DNA of 64,000 nt, taken from positions 76,290,028 through 76,354,027 of the forward strand of contig NC_088295.1 in the NCBI RefSeq assembly GCF_032854445.1, given 5' to 3'. Under the pieces are notes generated by a model. The model made no database searches and was not told the DNA's origin. It saw only the letters and a list, made by a program, of their open reading frames with translations. This DNA comes from Liolophura sinensis. Its lineage: Eukaryota > Mollusca > Polyplacophora > Chitonida > Chitonidae. The first letter of the stretch is position 1, and the number at the start of each line of letters is the position of its first letter. The translations under genes and the position numbers were made by a program. Of the stretch, positions 46,260 through 59,129 are shown piece by piece.

Positions 46260-48270
46260 GATTTAAATTGTGATCATCATAATAGACATACATGAGTAAA
46301 TTTCAAACTTGTATCATATGATTATACATTATGCTGAACGTAAAATCATGAGTCTGTATATCAGATATGCTTAAAATTCAAGTATATGAATTATTTTTGT
46401 TATTTGATTGTTTCGTCCCCTAATTGAGATAAACTGCCAAGAAGCCGTATTTCATCGGTTCAACTATCACACTGTCGTCTCTACTCTGGTTATATACTCT
46501 CTATTCTCTAAATCTTTTTATTCCGTCCGTCTTTTTGTTTCACTCTGTATACTTTCTTGTGTTCATTGGTTGATTTTGTTGAAAATTGTTTTTGAAATTA
46601 GCCTTCCGATTATTTACCCGAAATGTCCATTATAGTTAACGTCTCGTATACCATGTTCGGTTCGACTACTGCATTTACCCGGATAATTAACCAAGTGATC
46701 ATTTAATCATTTCTTTAATCAACATATGGTTTTTGATTTACGCCTTAATCATGAGCATGCCAACATGAGAAACCATCCCATTTGACAGGCCCATAAACAG
46801 AAACCACAATTGGAACATGTGGCCCAATACGCCTATTGGTCTCCCATTATTGTCTCCTATTCATTCAAGTCAACTAATTAGTCACTCGATTAATGGCCTC
46901 GTAAGGTGGCGATCTTATGTGCCATAGTTGTATCTAATACCGCTTGACTCGATTCTAGGGGAAGTATAGGCATCCATCTTTATTCCATCGACATGATGCC
47001 ATCATGAACATTTGCAATCAAAGCGCAATTGATGCTGATCTGAAGGTGATCTTTATTTGGTCAGAGAGATCTACACTTGTAATCGGTCATTTGTAAAACT
47101 AATGATCGCTTCTCGGTTACATGTTACCAGCATTACTAATTATATATATTACGATCTATAAATATATATTATATAGATTATGGTATGGCGTTATAGGTTG
47201 TTTTGAAAATGGGTCTTGCTATTATCCATTTAGAACCCCTTTCTTGGTCTACGACTGGTATACGAATGTCGGGCAACGCTTATAGGCTCACTGTTGTATT
47301 ACAAAGGCGTTAGCTGCTTGTACAGTCTTCGATGTCATGAGAAGAACAAATGGCTGTCTATTTTTAAACTGGCGTGGGTGTTTGGTTTGTGTATATACAT
47401 TTGGCTACAGAAGTGTATCCTGTATGACGTTAAGCTAATAACTCAGCGGGGAATTCCCAATTACACCAACTATCTACTTCCTGCCTTTCTTTAGGTCACT
47501 AAAAAACTTGTAGGCGTAATTTTCGGGAAGATAATTTCGCAGTAATTGCCACAGCACGATTCCAGAAGCAATAAAGTATAAGACTTTAAAAAGCTTTAAA
47601 GTGCGTTTTCAAATATTGCACTGTTACGACGAATTAAGGAAAAGCCTACGCACAAGGCAAATACGAATCTGACTTATCCTTATTTCAAAGTTTCTCTACG
47701 CCGATATATAAATGTAGGAAATGGAACATGTGCATTTCAGTCCCACAGATTCGTTGTGGTGAATAAGATCGATACCTTATACGAACAGTTGAAATCAAAG
47801 CCCAACTGAGATACAAACTTTGAGTAATGACAATTTGCAAACTAGCATGGCACACGATCTGGATAATTTAATTCATTTGGGTCTTTCCCTTATGGTCAAA
47901 ACTGTTGACTGTTAACATTGCCTGATTTCTTCTTTTGTATATACATTCTTTAGTTCTTAGGTGATTTGAGTTGAAAATTGGTGGAACGTCCATTTTGGCT
48001 GACGGCTGTCATAGGTGACAATAGGTGACATTCTAAGTCCTTTTCAAATGCGTTCAATGTGCGCAGTTCTACAACACAGCATTTTTAGTAATTCAAGACC
48101 AGTTACGTCTAATAAACTGCAATTGACATCACTCTGTTCTATTTACCTAATTCTGCTTAATAAATGATACTTGGGGACGTCTAATTTGCTACTATTTAGG
48201 CCTTTACATGAACAGTTAAAATAAGACGCTAACAGATCTAAACTGACAAGAGTTACGCGCGCCCATTTGC
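46260..48270. other. Intergenic, nothing recognised
   Basis: No supported gene or repeat. Confidence 0.45.
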
Positions 48271-48274
48271 CGAA

Positions 48275-48445
48275 TATTTTATACGACGGCAGCCAGCAAT
48301 ATGGTGGGAGGAATCCGGAGAGAACCAGGGCGAAACCCGGACAGAACCAGAGAGAAACACGGACAGAACCGGGGAGAAACCCACGACCACCCGCAGGCTT
48401 CTAGGTTCCCACGTACAACCGGAGAGGAGGCCAGTATGAGTCGTC
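48275..48445 (-). mobile_element. SINE-A copy with internal tandem expansion
   Basis: The core is present, but the segment normally read once as 'accgggcagagcccggggga' is amplified into about three copies of a 22-base unit like 'ggacagaaccagagagaaac' (about 48315-48385). The tail is missing. Confidence 0.8.
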
Positions 48446-48926
48446 GCTGCTTTAGTATTACACTCGGTGCTGAAAGTCTTATATTAACATTAAGTTTAAA
48501 GCTTGTGTTCCCCCGACTACATTATCCATGTTGAATTAATTTGGGACACGCGTGGATTAAAATTTTGGAAATTAGCGATGGTAAAATAAATATAATGATC
48601 AGGTTTTAAATGCTTTGGAATCTGCACATCTACTTTGAATTGTTATGCCTATTTCGGTATATTTTCAATATAATATTTTTCAACATGTTGAAGCGCCCTG
48701 TTTCTTTCTTTACGTTATAGCTATGTTTGAATTTGTCATCAAACTTGATGCCATGAAACATGCTACTGGTTGGTTATAGCCTGCGGATAATTATGAGCAA
48801 ATCAACCGCTGAGGTGAAAAATGTATCTCACTCAATCGTGTTTAATATTCGTTTTGTAATCCAACTTTTTCGCGTTGATAAATTCTGATATTTCATCTTT
48901 ACACAGAATATAAAACTAAATAAGTA

Positions 48927-49083
48927 TTTATTTATTTATTTAATAGGTGTTTTACGCCGTACTCAAGAATATTTCACTTATACGATGGTGGCAAGCATTA
49001 TGGTGGGGGGGGGAAGCGGCCAGGGCCTTGGGGGGAAACCCACGACCATCCAAAGGTTGCTCCAGGCTTTCCCACTTACGGCC
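48927..49083 (-). mobile_element. SINE-A copy, 5' truncated
   Basis: Tail, full 3' core and a G-rich interruption ('ggtggggggggggaag'). Ends at GGCCG; AACTAA-like sequence on both sides may be a degraded duplication. Confidence 0.85.
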
Positions 49084-49084
49084 G

Positions 49085-52000
49085 AACTAAGTATATAAGT
49101 TAGTGACACAATTAATCATAATAATATCAAACACTGAAATCTCCCTTTAATGAAGGTTCTTTAATGAATATGTCAAAAGTAGCTTTTCCAAACATCAATA
49201 AATACTTTGAAATTCTCTGCCTTTTTCCATAATGTAGTATGGCAGTTGGTGATAACATGCTTTACAACTCATGTTATTATATATTTGTTGATGTTGTTAG
49301 CCTGGTGGGAATTATTGTTGTGATGATATAAAATCTAAAATGTAGAAAACAGAACAGAAGATATTAATATTTTAGAGACTGTCTTGCGTTTCTGTTAATG
49401 TATCGCTCGAAATTAAAGGCTTTTTAAGGCATATACCAGAGAGGTTGTAGATAAACAGTGAAGGGTAAAGAAGGTAATTAACTGGTGGTCAGTGACCGGG
49501 ACTTGAGTTGTCTGGAGCGTAAGGTACTAATATGGACAGGCCGATGTGTAGCGTGAGAAGACGAGATGTGCAGAGAAAACCAACAGAGCCCAGGGCTTAT
49601 CCTACTGAAATGAGAGAGCTAATCTCTCAATCTGAGAAAGACCATCCCATTTCAGTTATCTCTCTAAAGCGATGAGTGGTTTTACCCGACCAACACTATT
49701 ACCTGTATCTATGTACAAATATTTCTTTTTTTTCCCAGGCTAGAAGCAAGTTTACAAGTACCAATTAGAAGGGTTCACCTTGACATTTAAAATCAAACAT
49801 GAAATGAAGACATGGTCATCTGACAGGAGACAAGCCACTGGAGACCCCATCTGTATTACATTCACCTTTAAAAAAAATTCTTGAACAGAGTTAAATGTAA
49901 TCAAATATGTAAATGCTCAGGTGGGCTTTTGGGGCTACGTTGATAGTATTGGGCACCGGTTACGTCACAGGCTTTTCTTATTTTGGCTCCAAACCATACA
50001 TTTGCTGTCAGAATAGCTGCCACCGTTGTATTAGAGAATGTGATACATAGTGCCGTCTTTATAAATCAGATAATCAAATTCAAATTCTAGGTACGAAAGT
50101 TTTTAGTTTTATTTTCATTTAGTTGTATTTTCATTTAGTTGTATTTTTAGTTGATACTAATGAAAGATTGGCCTCTTATCCTCTCCATCTTTATAGTGTG
50201 GTTGGAGAGATAGAATGTATGTGTTAAAAGCGATCGCTTCTTTACTTTCATCTTTGTAATTGTTTGCATAAATCTTAGCTATACTTTTTTAAAGGATTAT
50301 ATAAACATCTCTCACGTGCTGATTCGAGATGTGGCAGGTGTTTATTTACAGCTGCATTTACATCAGGACTTAAAACAGAGTGGCTAAACTTAAGCTGTAT
50401 ATTATGTTGATTTCTGTGATTTCTGTGATATATGTCCATTTGGTCCTGTGGTGCATGGGTTTTAATTGGAACTGATATTCAAACTAACAACACAAAAAGA
50501 GCAAAAACAGCATTGTCCAGATGGAACCAGGTTTTAATAGAGACGGGCGAGAACATGGGGCATTTGTCTCGTAGAGGACGTGCATGCGATAAGTTCATAA
50601 TCTACTCGGAGATCTGATATGTTAATCTATATGTATATATCTTGTAGCTGACCACCATGACTGGTGTGAGAAGATAAATGGATTATCGAAGTATGTGTGT
50701 GTGGTGGGGAAGCAATCTGCCTGCGTGCGGGCCGTATAAGCATCCTTCTATAAAGCAGGCATGCTCAGACGTACGGCCACTCTCACCTTGGGAAGATTAT
50801 CTATGTTAAGCCAGTCATACTGTCAGCGATGATAGCTCCCTAAGGCGACACGATGCTGAGGTAACACTGACTCTCAATCTGACCAGGAATGTATGACCAT
50901 TTGCCAGTGACGGCTCTAGCTTGTCATGTCCATCCATCAACAGCCAGTCTGGGGCATGTGGTCACTGATCCGTGCACTTTGCTATCTGTCAGACGATTTC
51001 TCTGTCACCTTGCCCTCGGGTCCTGAAATGGACAGCTTACTTACCTGACCAATAGGGACTTCCCCCCAACTCCAAAATTATAACCCTACGACATAAAAGT
51101 CGTCAAATAAACCGGAACTTTACTAAAATATGTAGAATACTGCACTATTCTGCTAAAAAGTTCTTTTCCGTCCTTTTAAAGAAAAAACAAATAACAAATA
51201 AAAAACTTGAAACAATTAAAAAAATCAAACTTCAATGACATAAACAATGTGCAAATTCACATCCTTTCCTTTGAAGATTGCATATTGTTTAAATATTTCC
51301 CCCTTTTTTGTTTTTGCTTATTATTAAAACGCGACTGGTTAGACGAGAGTGCGTTCTGGGCGTCAGTTTGCTGTTAACAGGTAGACATATCAGTTCCTAG
51401 CCTGATTTGGTATCACTCTGATCAGTAGTTCTATTTTGTATTCACGGACTAGTAAAACCCCTCGGTGATATGTGCATTGTCGTCTAGCGATCGTGAAAAT
51501 GATAACATTCTCTAGACATGTCAGCTATGCCCACAGTCCTGCTGTCTTCATTTACCTTAATTTATCACCACCAGTTAATAAATCCTTTCATTTCATACGT
51601 TTGCCTTTTCCATTTTTCTCATGATGTATTTTTTATTTGTTTTCCAGATTTCTATCACTGACGAATATTTCTGGTTATCATTACTTTACTTTCTGCCCAT
51701 GCCAACTTTGGTGTTGGCCCACCCTTATACGAATTACAACAGACGTTTAGAGAAACTATAGTTCATGGCAAAAACAGATTCGTAAAGTACATATCCTTAT
51801 CTAGATCCCAAGGTTTCTTTTATATTTAAAGGTATTCCCTTTTATTGTCATTCGTCATTTATTGATCAAGACTTAATACCTGCAGTTTATCAGAGGCCTA
51901 ACACAAACAGTTTAGCTGATGTTCACTTTCTTTTCTCTTTGCAATTTTAGATTCATTCCAACAACTGATCAGAAGTGAGCGATTAAGCACTAGACATCTT

Positions 52001-53689
52001 CTCCACTGGATGAATAAGGAATAAGCCTCTTAACAAGATGATAAGCAGGCGTAGTATTATCTTTCCTCAAGACGCACATACGTTGTAATGACACACCAGC
52101 GAACGGTTGATTTGGATACAGTTTCAAAAAGACTTAGTTTGCCTTTAAACTGGTCAAGAAAATCTCCCTCCACAAAACGTGCAAGCTCAGACAAATGTAT
52201 TGTATGGTTGGAACAAGTGCGATAAGATAGTGCGTTTATGCGTCAGGTCCATATGGCGTGTAGACTGTGAGATAATCCGCTGCCTGGTGATCTAATTGAA
52301 GCTTGGGGATCGTCAGTTAATTGTACAGGTTTTCAGGCTTGACTCTAGTAAGTGTGCTGGCGTAACCCAAACCTTCTCCACGTCAGACGAAGCACAGACG
52401 AGCGCTTTATCCAGTACAACCTAACTGAAACGAAATCCTTTGAAACTTCCCAAACCATTGACCAGGAAAATCATTCGGCATTCATAAATAAAGATTATGT
52501 GATGGCAAAAATAACAGTATTTATATCGACGTAGAGCTCCTGGGGTCATCAGTGGGGTTGTTCGTGTCTTGTGGAACACTATAGACCCATCTTAAACACG
52601 ACACCGCAACAAAAACACGCTATCCTGAACTCGCACTTTGTTCCTGTGGGATCTACCCCGGGAGTAATAAACCAAGATAGGTTAGGGTGTGTATCAGAGG
52701 CTAGCAGTTCCTACAGACCCTTAGCATAGATAACAAAGGCTTGGTGTTCCTCAGCACCCTAATAAAAGCATCAATTAATCCGCACTGATTGTCCAAATCT
52801 TCCAATTTACCGTTGAACTTTCAGCCCCCTTTCACTTTGGGTGGTCCAGCCAACGAAATAGGAGTCAGACTTTTGTAGTTGCAAAGTTTCTTGGTCATGA
52901 CTACTGGATTCTGAAGAGGATTTTGCAAGCTTCTCTTCCTTCAGTATCATGCTATACTTGACTATTCTGATCAAAGGTAGAAATTATTTGTATGACTCGA
53001 TTATGAGCTCTGGTGCTATTCTCTAATGCTGTAGTCTTTTATTTGATAGTGTCCTCTGCCATACCATTTTATATGATATTATTCCCACCGTCGCATCTTG
53101 TTAAACTTATACATCAGTACAGTAACATTTTTAGTAATAACGAATTCAGGTGGAAATGCAAGGACGCCGGCAGGGAACTTTGATCATTTACTGGCATTCA
53201 AGTGGAAACTGAGTGCCCCTTTGAAAAAAAATATACAAAATGTAACCTTTAAACTGCAATATGTGGTAAGAGGTAAGCAGATAAAAGGACAATTAAGATA
53301 ATAAATTAGATAATAATACATTATATAATTAAATGTATTAAATAATGAATAATTAATTGCCAACAATAAGATTACTCTGTAATATATCTGATAAAATCTG
53401 GATTTTGAATAATATATTCAGACATAGCCAAGGACAAAAGACAAATAAAACTGCGTGGAGACACATGTGAGAAAAAAGATTTTGTCTTGTTAGTTTGCAA
53501 ATTTGATTACACTTCTGGTCATCGGTAAAATGACGACTCTGATAAGTTCCCCTGATTTGAAGGTGGATCATCTACATATCGCTTGTCATACCCAATCGTT
53601 TGCAAGTTTAAACATAGTTTTCTTATTTGATGCATGCACATTTACTTTGCGATAAGAGTTTCAGGTATTGTTTTCATTTCCGTTTGCCC
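49085..53689. other. Long intergenic stretch, nothing recognised
   Basis: About 4.6 kb without a supported exon, RNA gene or interspersed repeat; a short tandem 'attttcatttagttgt' occurs near 50110-50145. Confidence 0.45.
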
Positions 53690-54045
53690 GCCCCGATGGC
53701 TCGGTTGGTAAAGCGTCCTCTACGGGGGGCGGTAGATCCAGGGTCAATTCTGGGTCGGGTCACACCTTAGATCTTAAAGAGGAAGTTGTAGCTTCCTTGC
53801 TTGGCGTTCAACATTAGGGAAATAATGCAACAACTGGTTGACCCGTATCAATATAATGGCTCGGGTTTGCAGCTTACTTGCCTTCGGTAAGTTGTCTCAG
53901 AGAAACAGCACTAGATAAAAGAGCGCTGGAAATCCGTCCTGCTTAATGAGGCAGATTACATGGACTCTCGGGACTTTCGTCGTCATATGACATAAAAATA
54001 GTTAAGTACGACGTTAAATCCCAAGCATTCACTCGCTCATTCCCT
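53690..54045 (+). mobile_element. SINE-B copy, full length
   Basis: Clear tRNA-like head (A box TGGCTCGGTTGG, B-box-like GGGTCAATTC), then the SINE-B body and tail 'gttaagtacgacgttaaatc' followed by CACTCGCTC. The best-preserved head among the three SINE-B copies. Confidence 0.88.
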
Positions 54046-54049
54046 TCAA

Positions 54050-56265
54050 GATAAATTCACATCACACTCAAGTCTGTTGGTCACAGTAAAATCTGTATTC
54101 ATTTGTGATGCATAAGCACTGAGCTTTTGTGTTCAGAGAGAAAAACCTCTAACAGCTCAATGTCTTATTTATCCAGGGAAGCGATACTAATCTTAAATCA
54201 TTTATTAAAACCGAACATAACACGTTAACTTCAAAAGTGAAAACATTTTGGTTGTCTTTAAGATTTACTTAGTTTTGTTTTTTCCAGAAAAAAAATTCAA
54301 GTCTACTTGTAACTGCATCAGATTGTTTTGTTTCACTAAAACCACAGATCTGGTTTTACCTGTTTAGTTTGATCATTAACAAACCGTTGTATTATATTGT
54401 AATGTGGTGACAACAAAACACACCAGCCGTGAGTTGTAATTAGTGGAACTAATCAAAGACATACCAGATATATGTCAAAATGTTGGAATGCGTGTAATAA
54501 ATATCACCAGTGCTGTCACATGATGGGGACGACGTGTACTGGGTAATGTCGTGTGAATGAAACGTATTACATATCGGCGCAATAATTGCATAATATCCTG
54601 TGCCTAACCCGTAGTCGTTCAGCTGGAACTACCATGTCATTGTCGTTTCAAAATGGCTATATTTATCAGTTTTGTAGATTGTTGCAGAATATTACATGTA
54701 GATAACGATACCCTGTTTGAAGATTCAAACCCTGTTGCCGCGGAATTTTAAAAAAAAAATGGAACCACAGAGATTTTGTAAAAATTATTACAAATTGTGT
54801 GTTATTGCAAATTGCGTTTTATTGCAAATTGCGATTAATAGCTCTTTCCTTTATTAATTGGTAATGTCTCCATCTCTATCCTAATATCGCTCTTAAACTA
54901 AGTGGTTATCCAACTGCATGCTGCAAACGTTTTCCTTTATTTTATCTGCAGAAGAAACTTCCATTAGCTCATTACTCAGCCAAAAGTAGATATGTACGCT
55001 TTAAGAATTAACAATAATGAAGTCAAATAGTCGCTTCGTTAGCCAGATGAATGTTTCAAAAGTTAGAACTATGTAAATAGTAGAACGTATTAAATGCTGT
55101 TATTCATAACCCACTCTTTATGCATAACACATTTATTATAAGTCTCAGCGCCAATGACTTGTTAGTTTTTAACATTTCTATATTATGTATGACCACATGA
55201 CCTCTGACCTCTTTTATACTGCGTCAAATTAAATGTTCGCCACACCCCTTTGCTACGGTAATTAATGAGCGAGGGGATGCGTTTTCTGTCAGTAAAGGAA
55301 GTTGATGTAACAGATTATGTGTCATACTTCATTATAATGAGGATCACTTTGTATATCTAAGTAACGGACAACTTGCCTTGATTACAGGACATTTCATTGG
55401 CTGGATTTGTCAAATATTACGCCAAAAGGATTACGTCGTCGGATAGTTAGGCATGTGGACATGGTAAATGCCTATAGTCAAAGCTGCTGAAATCGTCCCT
55501 TGGCATATTGCAAGACAAAGGTCAAGGAGAGAAGGTGTTAAACAGACGAGCGCTGCCAGTGCCCTAACAAGGTAAGGGTCTTTGACGCTTTTATCCTGAA
55601 TCCATAATACCAGCTGCCATTGCATTATACATTACAAACTCTCACACATACGAAACATGGGTGACAGTTGCACTATATATATCCCTACAAATGGGAAACA
55701 TGTATGAAACTGTCACATGCATGACTTTGCATGTGAGCTGGTGGACGATAAAAATATAAATATATTTGGTATATGCGAAAACATTTTAAGTACAATCGCG
55801 TTACATGTCATTACACTCATCCGAGACGTGTCGTGTAAGAAACTTTAAGCCTGAGCCCATTGCCTTGTCTTTCCTATTTCCTTCATATGAAACGCATCTC
55901 ATAATTACTATTGTTTATGTGAAGCCAGTGAAAAAATGAATCATTCATGACCCTAATAGTATAACACATGACTCCATGTGTATGACACATGTTTTATTTT
56001 GATGTGCGCAATATTTTAAGATTATTAAATGATGCATTTTCGCTTGGCTTCATATAACGGATGATGTAAAATGAGGCAATCATCTTACGATTCAGGGATG
56101 GCGTAGTCATTTATCCAGGGGTCACTTTTGTTGAATGTGTGTCAGATGTTTGCGTATCAAGTACAAAGGTCTTTTGTGCACACAATATACGTAGTTGACA
56201 AATGACACACGGTACATTTTCAGCATTGGCGGCTGTATAGGTAAAAGCTTAAATTGTCTGGCTCA
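54050..56265. other. Intergenic, nothing recognised
   Basis: Contains a short 18-bp tandem near 54790-54832 ('ttattgcaaattgcg'). No gene. Confidence 0.45.
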
Positions 56266-56269
56266 CTGC

Positions 56270-56350
56270 GATTGTCAAGCACTTGACCATAGAAAGCGCG
56301 TGTTCAACTCCAACTCTCGCTGTTTTCGCCACGGCTTGAAACCAGGACAT
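56270..56350 (+). mobile_element. SINE-D-like fragment
   Basis: B-box-like GTGTTCAACTCC, then 'ctctcgctgttttcgccacg' and 'ggacatttgtcaggt', parallel to 25345-25470 and 27475-27600. Weak. Confidence 0.35.
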
Positions 56351-56714
56351 TTGTCAGGTAGCAAGCAGTGGGGGTGATTTACCCTGCGTTGGGCAGCAAA
56401 TTTTGAGATTCCCTTAAGTTCACTGCGCTGTGGGGGCAATAACCAGTTGGCAAAGCTCGGATGTTTGCGCATGCAGTTAAACGTTGGTTGAAGATCACTT
56501 GTCTTAATTCCACCGATTTGTTGTGGATATCTGTAGGAGACACTTGGAAAATTTGACCGTAAATTGCCAGAAATCGGTGATTCATGTAAGTAAACAAAAA
56601 TCAGGAGTACGGCCTTAAACACCTAACAACGAAGCAAATCAAAATACACCGTACATCCTAACTTCTCTTTGGTCCATGTTAAGACGATGTCTCACTAAAA
56701 GTCAACTGGGATGC

Positions 56715-57015
56715 ACGTTGTGACAAAGCAGTTAGGTGGCTTGTCTTTTAGCGGCAATGGCACGCGTGGTGGAGGTTCTATCCCGGTCTTGGATAAGGAA
56801 TTTATGGATTCCTTGGTGATGGCAATCTGTCCCCGTGAACCCTTTTACAGTATAGTATTCCACCAGTCAGACTTGGATAAATTTGCCAGTGACTTGCCTA
56901 TAAAGCCGGTGCATGGTTTACTCGTGGCAACTTGGTTTTGTCCACTCATCAAACCAATCGCTATCATATAACTGAAGAAGCCTTGACCATGGCGTTAAGT
57001 ATCAACGAAATAAAT
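56715..57015 (+). mobile_element. Diverged SINE, B/C-like tail
   Basis: tRNA-like start with B-box-like GGTTCTATCCC near 56776-56790 and an end 'catataactgaagaagcctt' then 'ggcgttaag', which recalls the SINE-B/C tail. An 86-codon open frame here is not a gene. Confidence 0.4.
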
Positions 57016-57019
57016 CAAA

Positions 57020-58980
57020 TCGATAAACATAAGATGGTGTTAAGTTCATGACATGGTACGAAACCGAGTCACATTATACTGACAGCGGACAGTGCTTTGC
57101 TAAACGCCAAATAGCAAGTACCAACGTTGGCAGTTTTAAAGTTATTTTAGCTAAGTCTAACCTGGCCCTCCCAATTTTAACGCCAACGCTGTAATCACCA
57201 AAGCATTACCTGCGCTATGAGCAAGCCCAGATGGTCATACTAGATACAATCTCTCACCAATTTTCTTCACATTAAAAGTCTATGAAATGAAAGAATGCGG
57301 CTTCATTAGCTCTCATTTCCCGAGCCTGTATATATACTGATTAATGTTGGTTGATGAGTTCCATTGCAATTTCCAGGTTTTTTAATTGTACTTAGAGACA
57401 GAACAGAACAATGTTACAGAACACTCAAATGTTTATGATTAATGTGTGAATGACAGGTCGACTTGGTTCTTGTATATGTGACCTTTAAGTTTGTATTGCT
57501 GTTTTAATGACAGGAGTGTAAAATGCGAACGCATGAAAGTGAATGTATATACAAAAGTTATGTAGGCTATAATTACGATCTGGCCTGATTACTCTCTCTC
57601 TCTCTGTCTTTGTAAATGTTATCATGCCTATCACCATAAGGTAGCCGAGTACATGCAACCTTCAGCAGAACTGAATTGACCACATTCACTCTCTTAAACC
57701 ACTGCTTACAAAAGTTACAACAGCTTTTATTATTTTGAAACAACTTTGTGTTCAGCACAGTGCAACCATTTGTTGTATGTCGCACGCCGTACGTCAGGCC
57801 AAAACAAATTACATTTTATAGTTGACGTGCCGCCCAGTGTGTCGGCCTGCTTGTATCTATTGTCATTTTTTCCCGTGTGAACATATAAATTGTTTTTTTT
57901 GTTGACTTCCCGGCTTGTTTTTATCTTTGAGGTAAACAGGTTATAACAAGATTCTTTTTTCTTTAAAAGTCTAAGGTGTATTTGAAACGAACTGCACTCG
58001 GCATCCGCCTGGCTGTCACACCAGAGCAGATAATAAGTCTATGCGATACAAAAGCAATGACCTCTCAGCTATTCACAATAGCTCTACCCACCTTTATCGT
58101 AGGCCTTCGCTGTGCTTTGTTTTGCTGTATTATTTATCTTCATGAATTATCTGGAATGACAGGGGTGCAAAATTTAAATATGCAAGTCTCTGTTTAGTTG
58201 AACCAATTGTGTACATATTTAGCACATGCATGCTCAGGGGAATTATCCGCAGAGGCCGAATCATAGTATAATGTCATTGAAATCGTATCCATCTACGAAT
58301 GCCAATCAGCGGTCACAATCGTTTAAATACTTTTCACGTTTACTTGAAAGTTTACATTGTGTATAATATTTCTCAAGCAGTTTTGTGGCAATCATCGTTA
58401 ATATCAATCATTGTACTTTATGAACCCTATAAGCCGCAGGCCAAGATTGAAGCTAAATTGCATAAAGTCCTTGACATATCTATGACAGACTCTCTGTAAG
58501 GCATGCAGAGAAATAGCTGTGAGTTGAAAATGCTCTAAATTCTTATTTTATTTATATATTTCATTTGCTCCATAAGTGATTTCTCCACTGATGTCTCTGA
58601 TTAGACTTCTTTGCTTGATTATTTGCTACAAATGCGGATATTCATTTCAGTTTTGTCGTGTCCTGTTGGAAAAAACATTGGGAAACAATTACAAATATTA
58701 AATATTCAAGGCTTAAATGCTTGAAATCAAAGCACATATTTCAAATAAACGGTTTACTATGCTTTATTTTATGAAACAAAAACATATTTCATATTTGCCG
58801 TGCCATGTACCCAAATTTTTGCAACAAAACACAGTTTTGAATAATCTGTGGCGTGTGTATGTTTCATTGTTTTATTTTGCTGTGAAAACTCGTTTGCATA
58901 ATAGATCTCACCCTAAATGTATATCCGTACAACAAAACGTCTATTTAAAATTTATTGTGTAGTGCATATTAATTTCACAG
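57020..58980. other. Intergenic, nothing recognised
   Basis: Short (CT)n at about 57594-57606; no gene. Confidence 0.45.
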
Positions 58981-58984
58981 AAGT

Positions 58985-59127
58985 GTCAGCAACCTGCGGA
59001 TTTTCGTGGGTTTTCAACGGGCTCTGCCCGGTTTTCTCCCCCATAATGCTGGTCACCGTCGTATAAGTGAAATATTCTTGAGTACGGCGTAAAACTCCAA
59101 TCAACTAAATAAATAAATAAATAAATA
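58985..59127 (+). mobile_element. SINE-A copy, 5' truncated
   Basis: Core from 'cagcaacctgcggattttcg' through 'gagtacggcgtaaaac' and an AAAT tail. No clear flanking duplication. Confidence 0.85.
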
Positions 59128-59129
59128 TC

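Noticed and set aside
56275-56622. 115-codon minus-strand open frame
   Set aside because: Overlaps a SINE-like fragment and a second open frame; no family resemblance.
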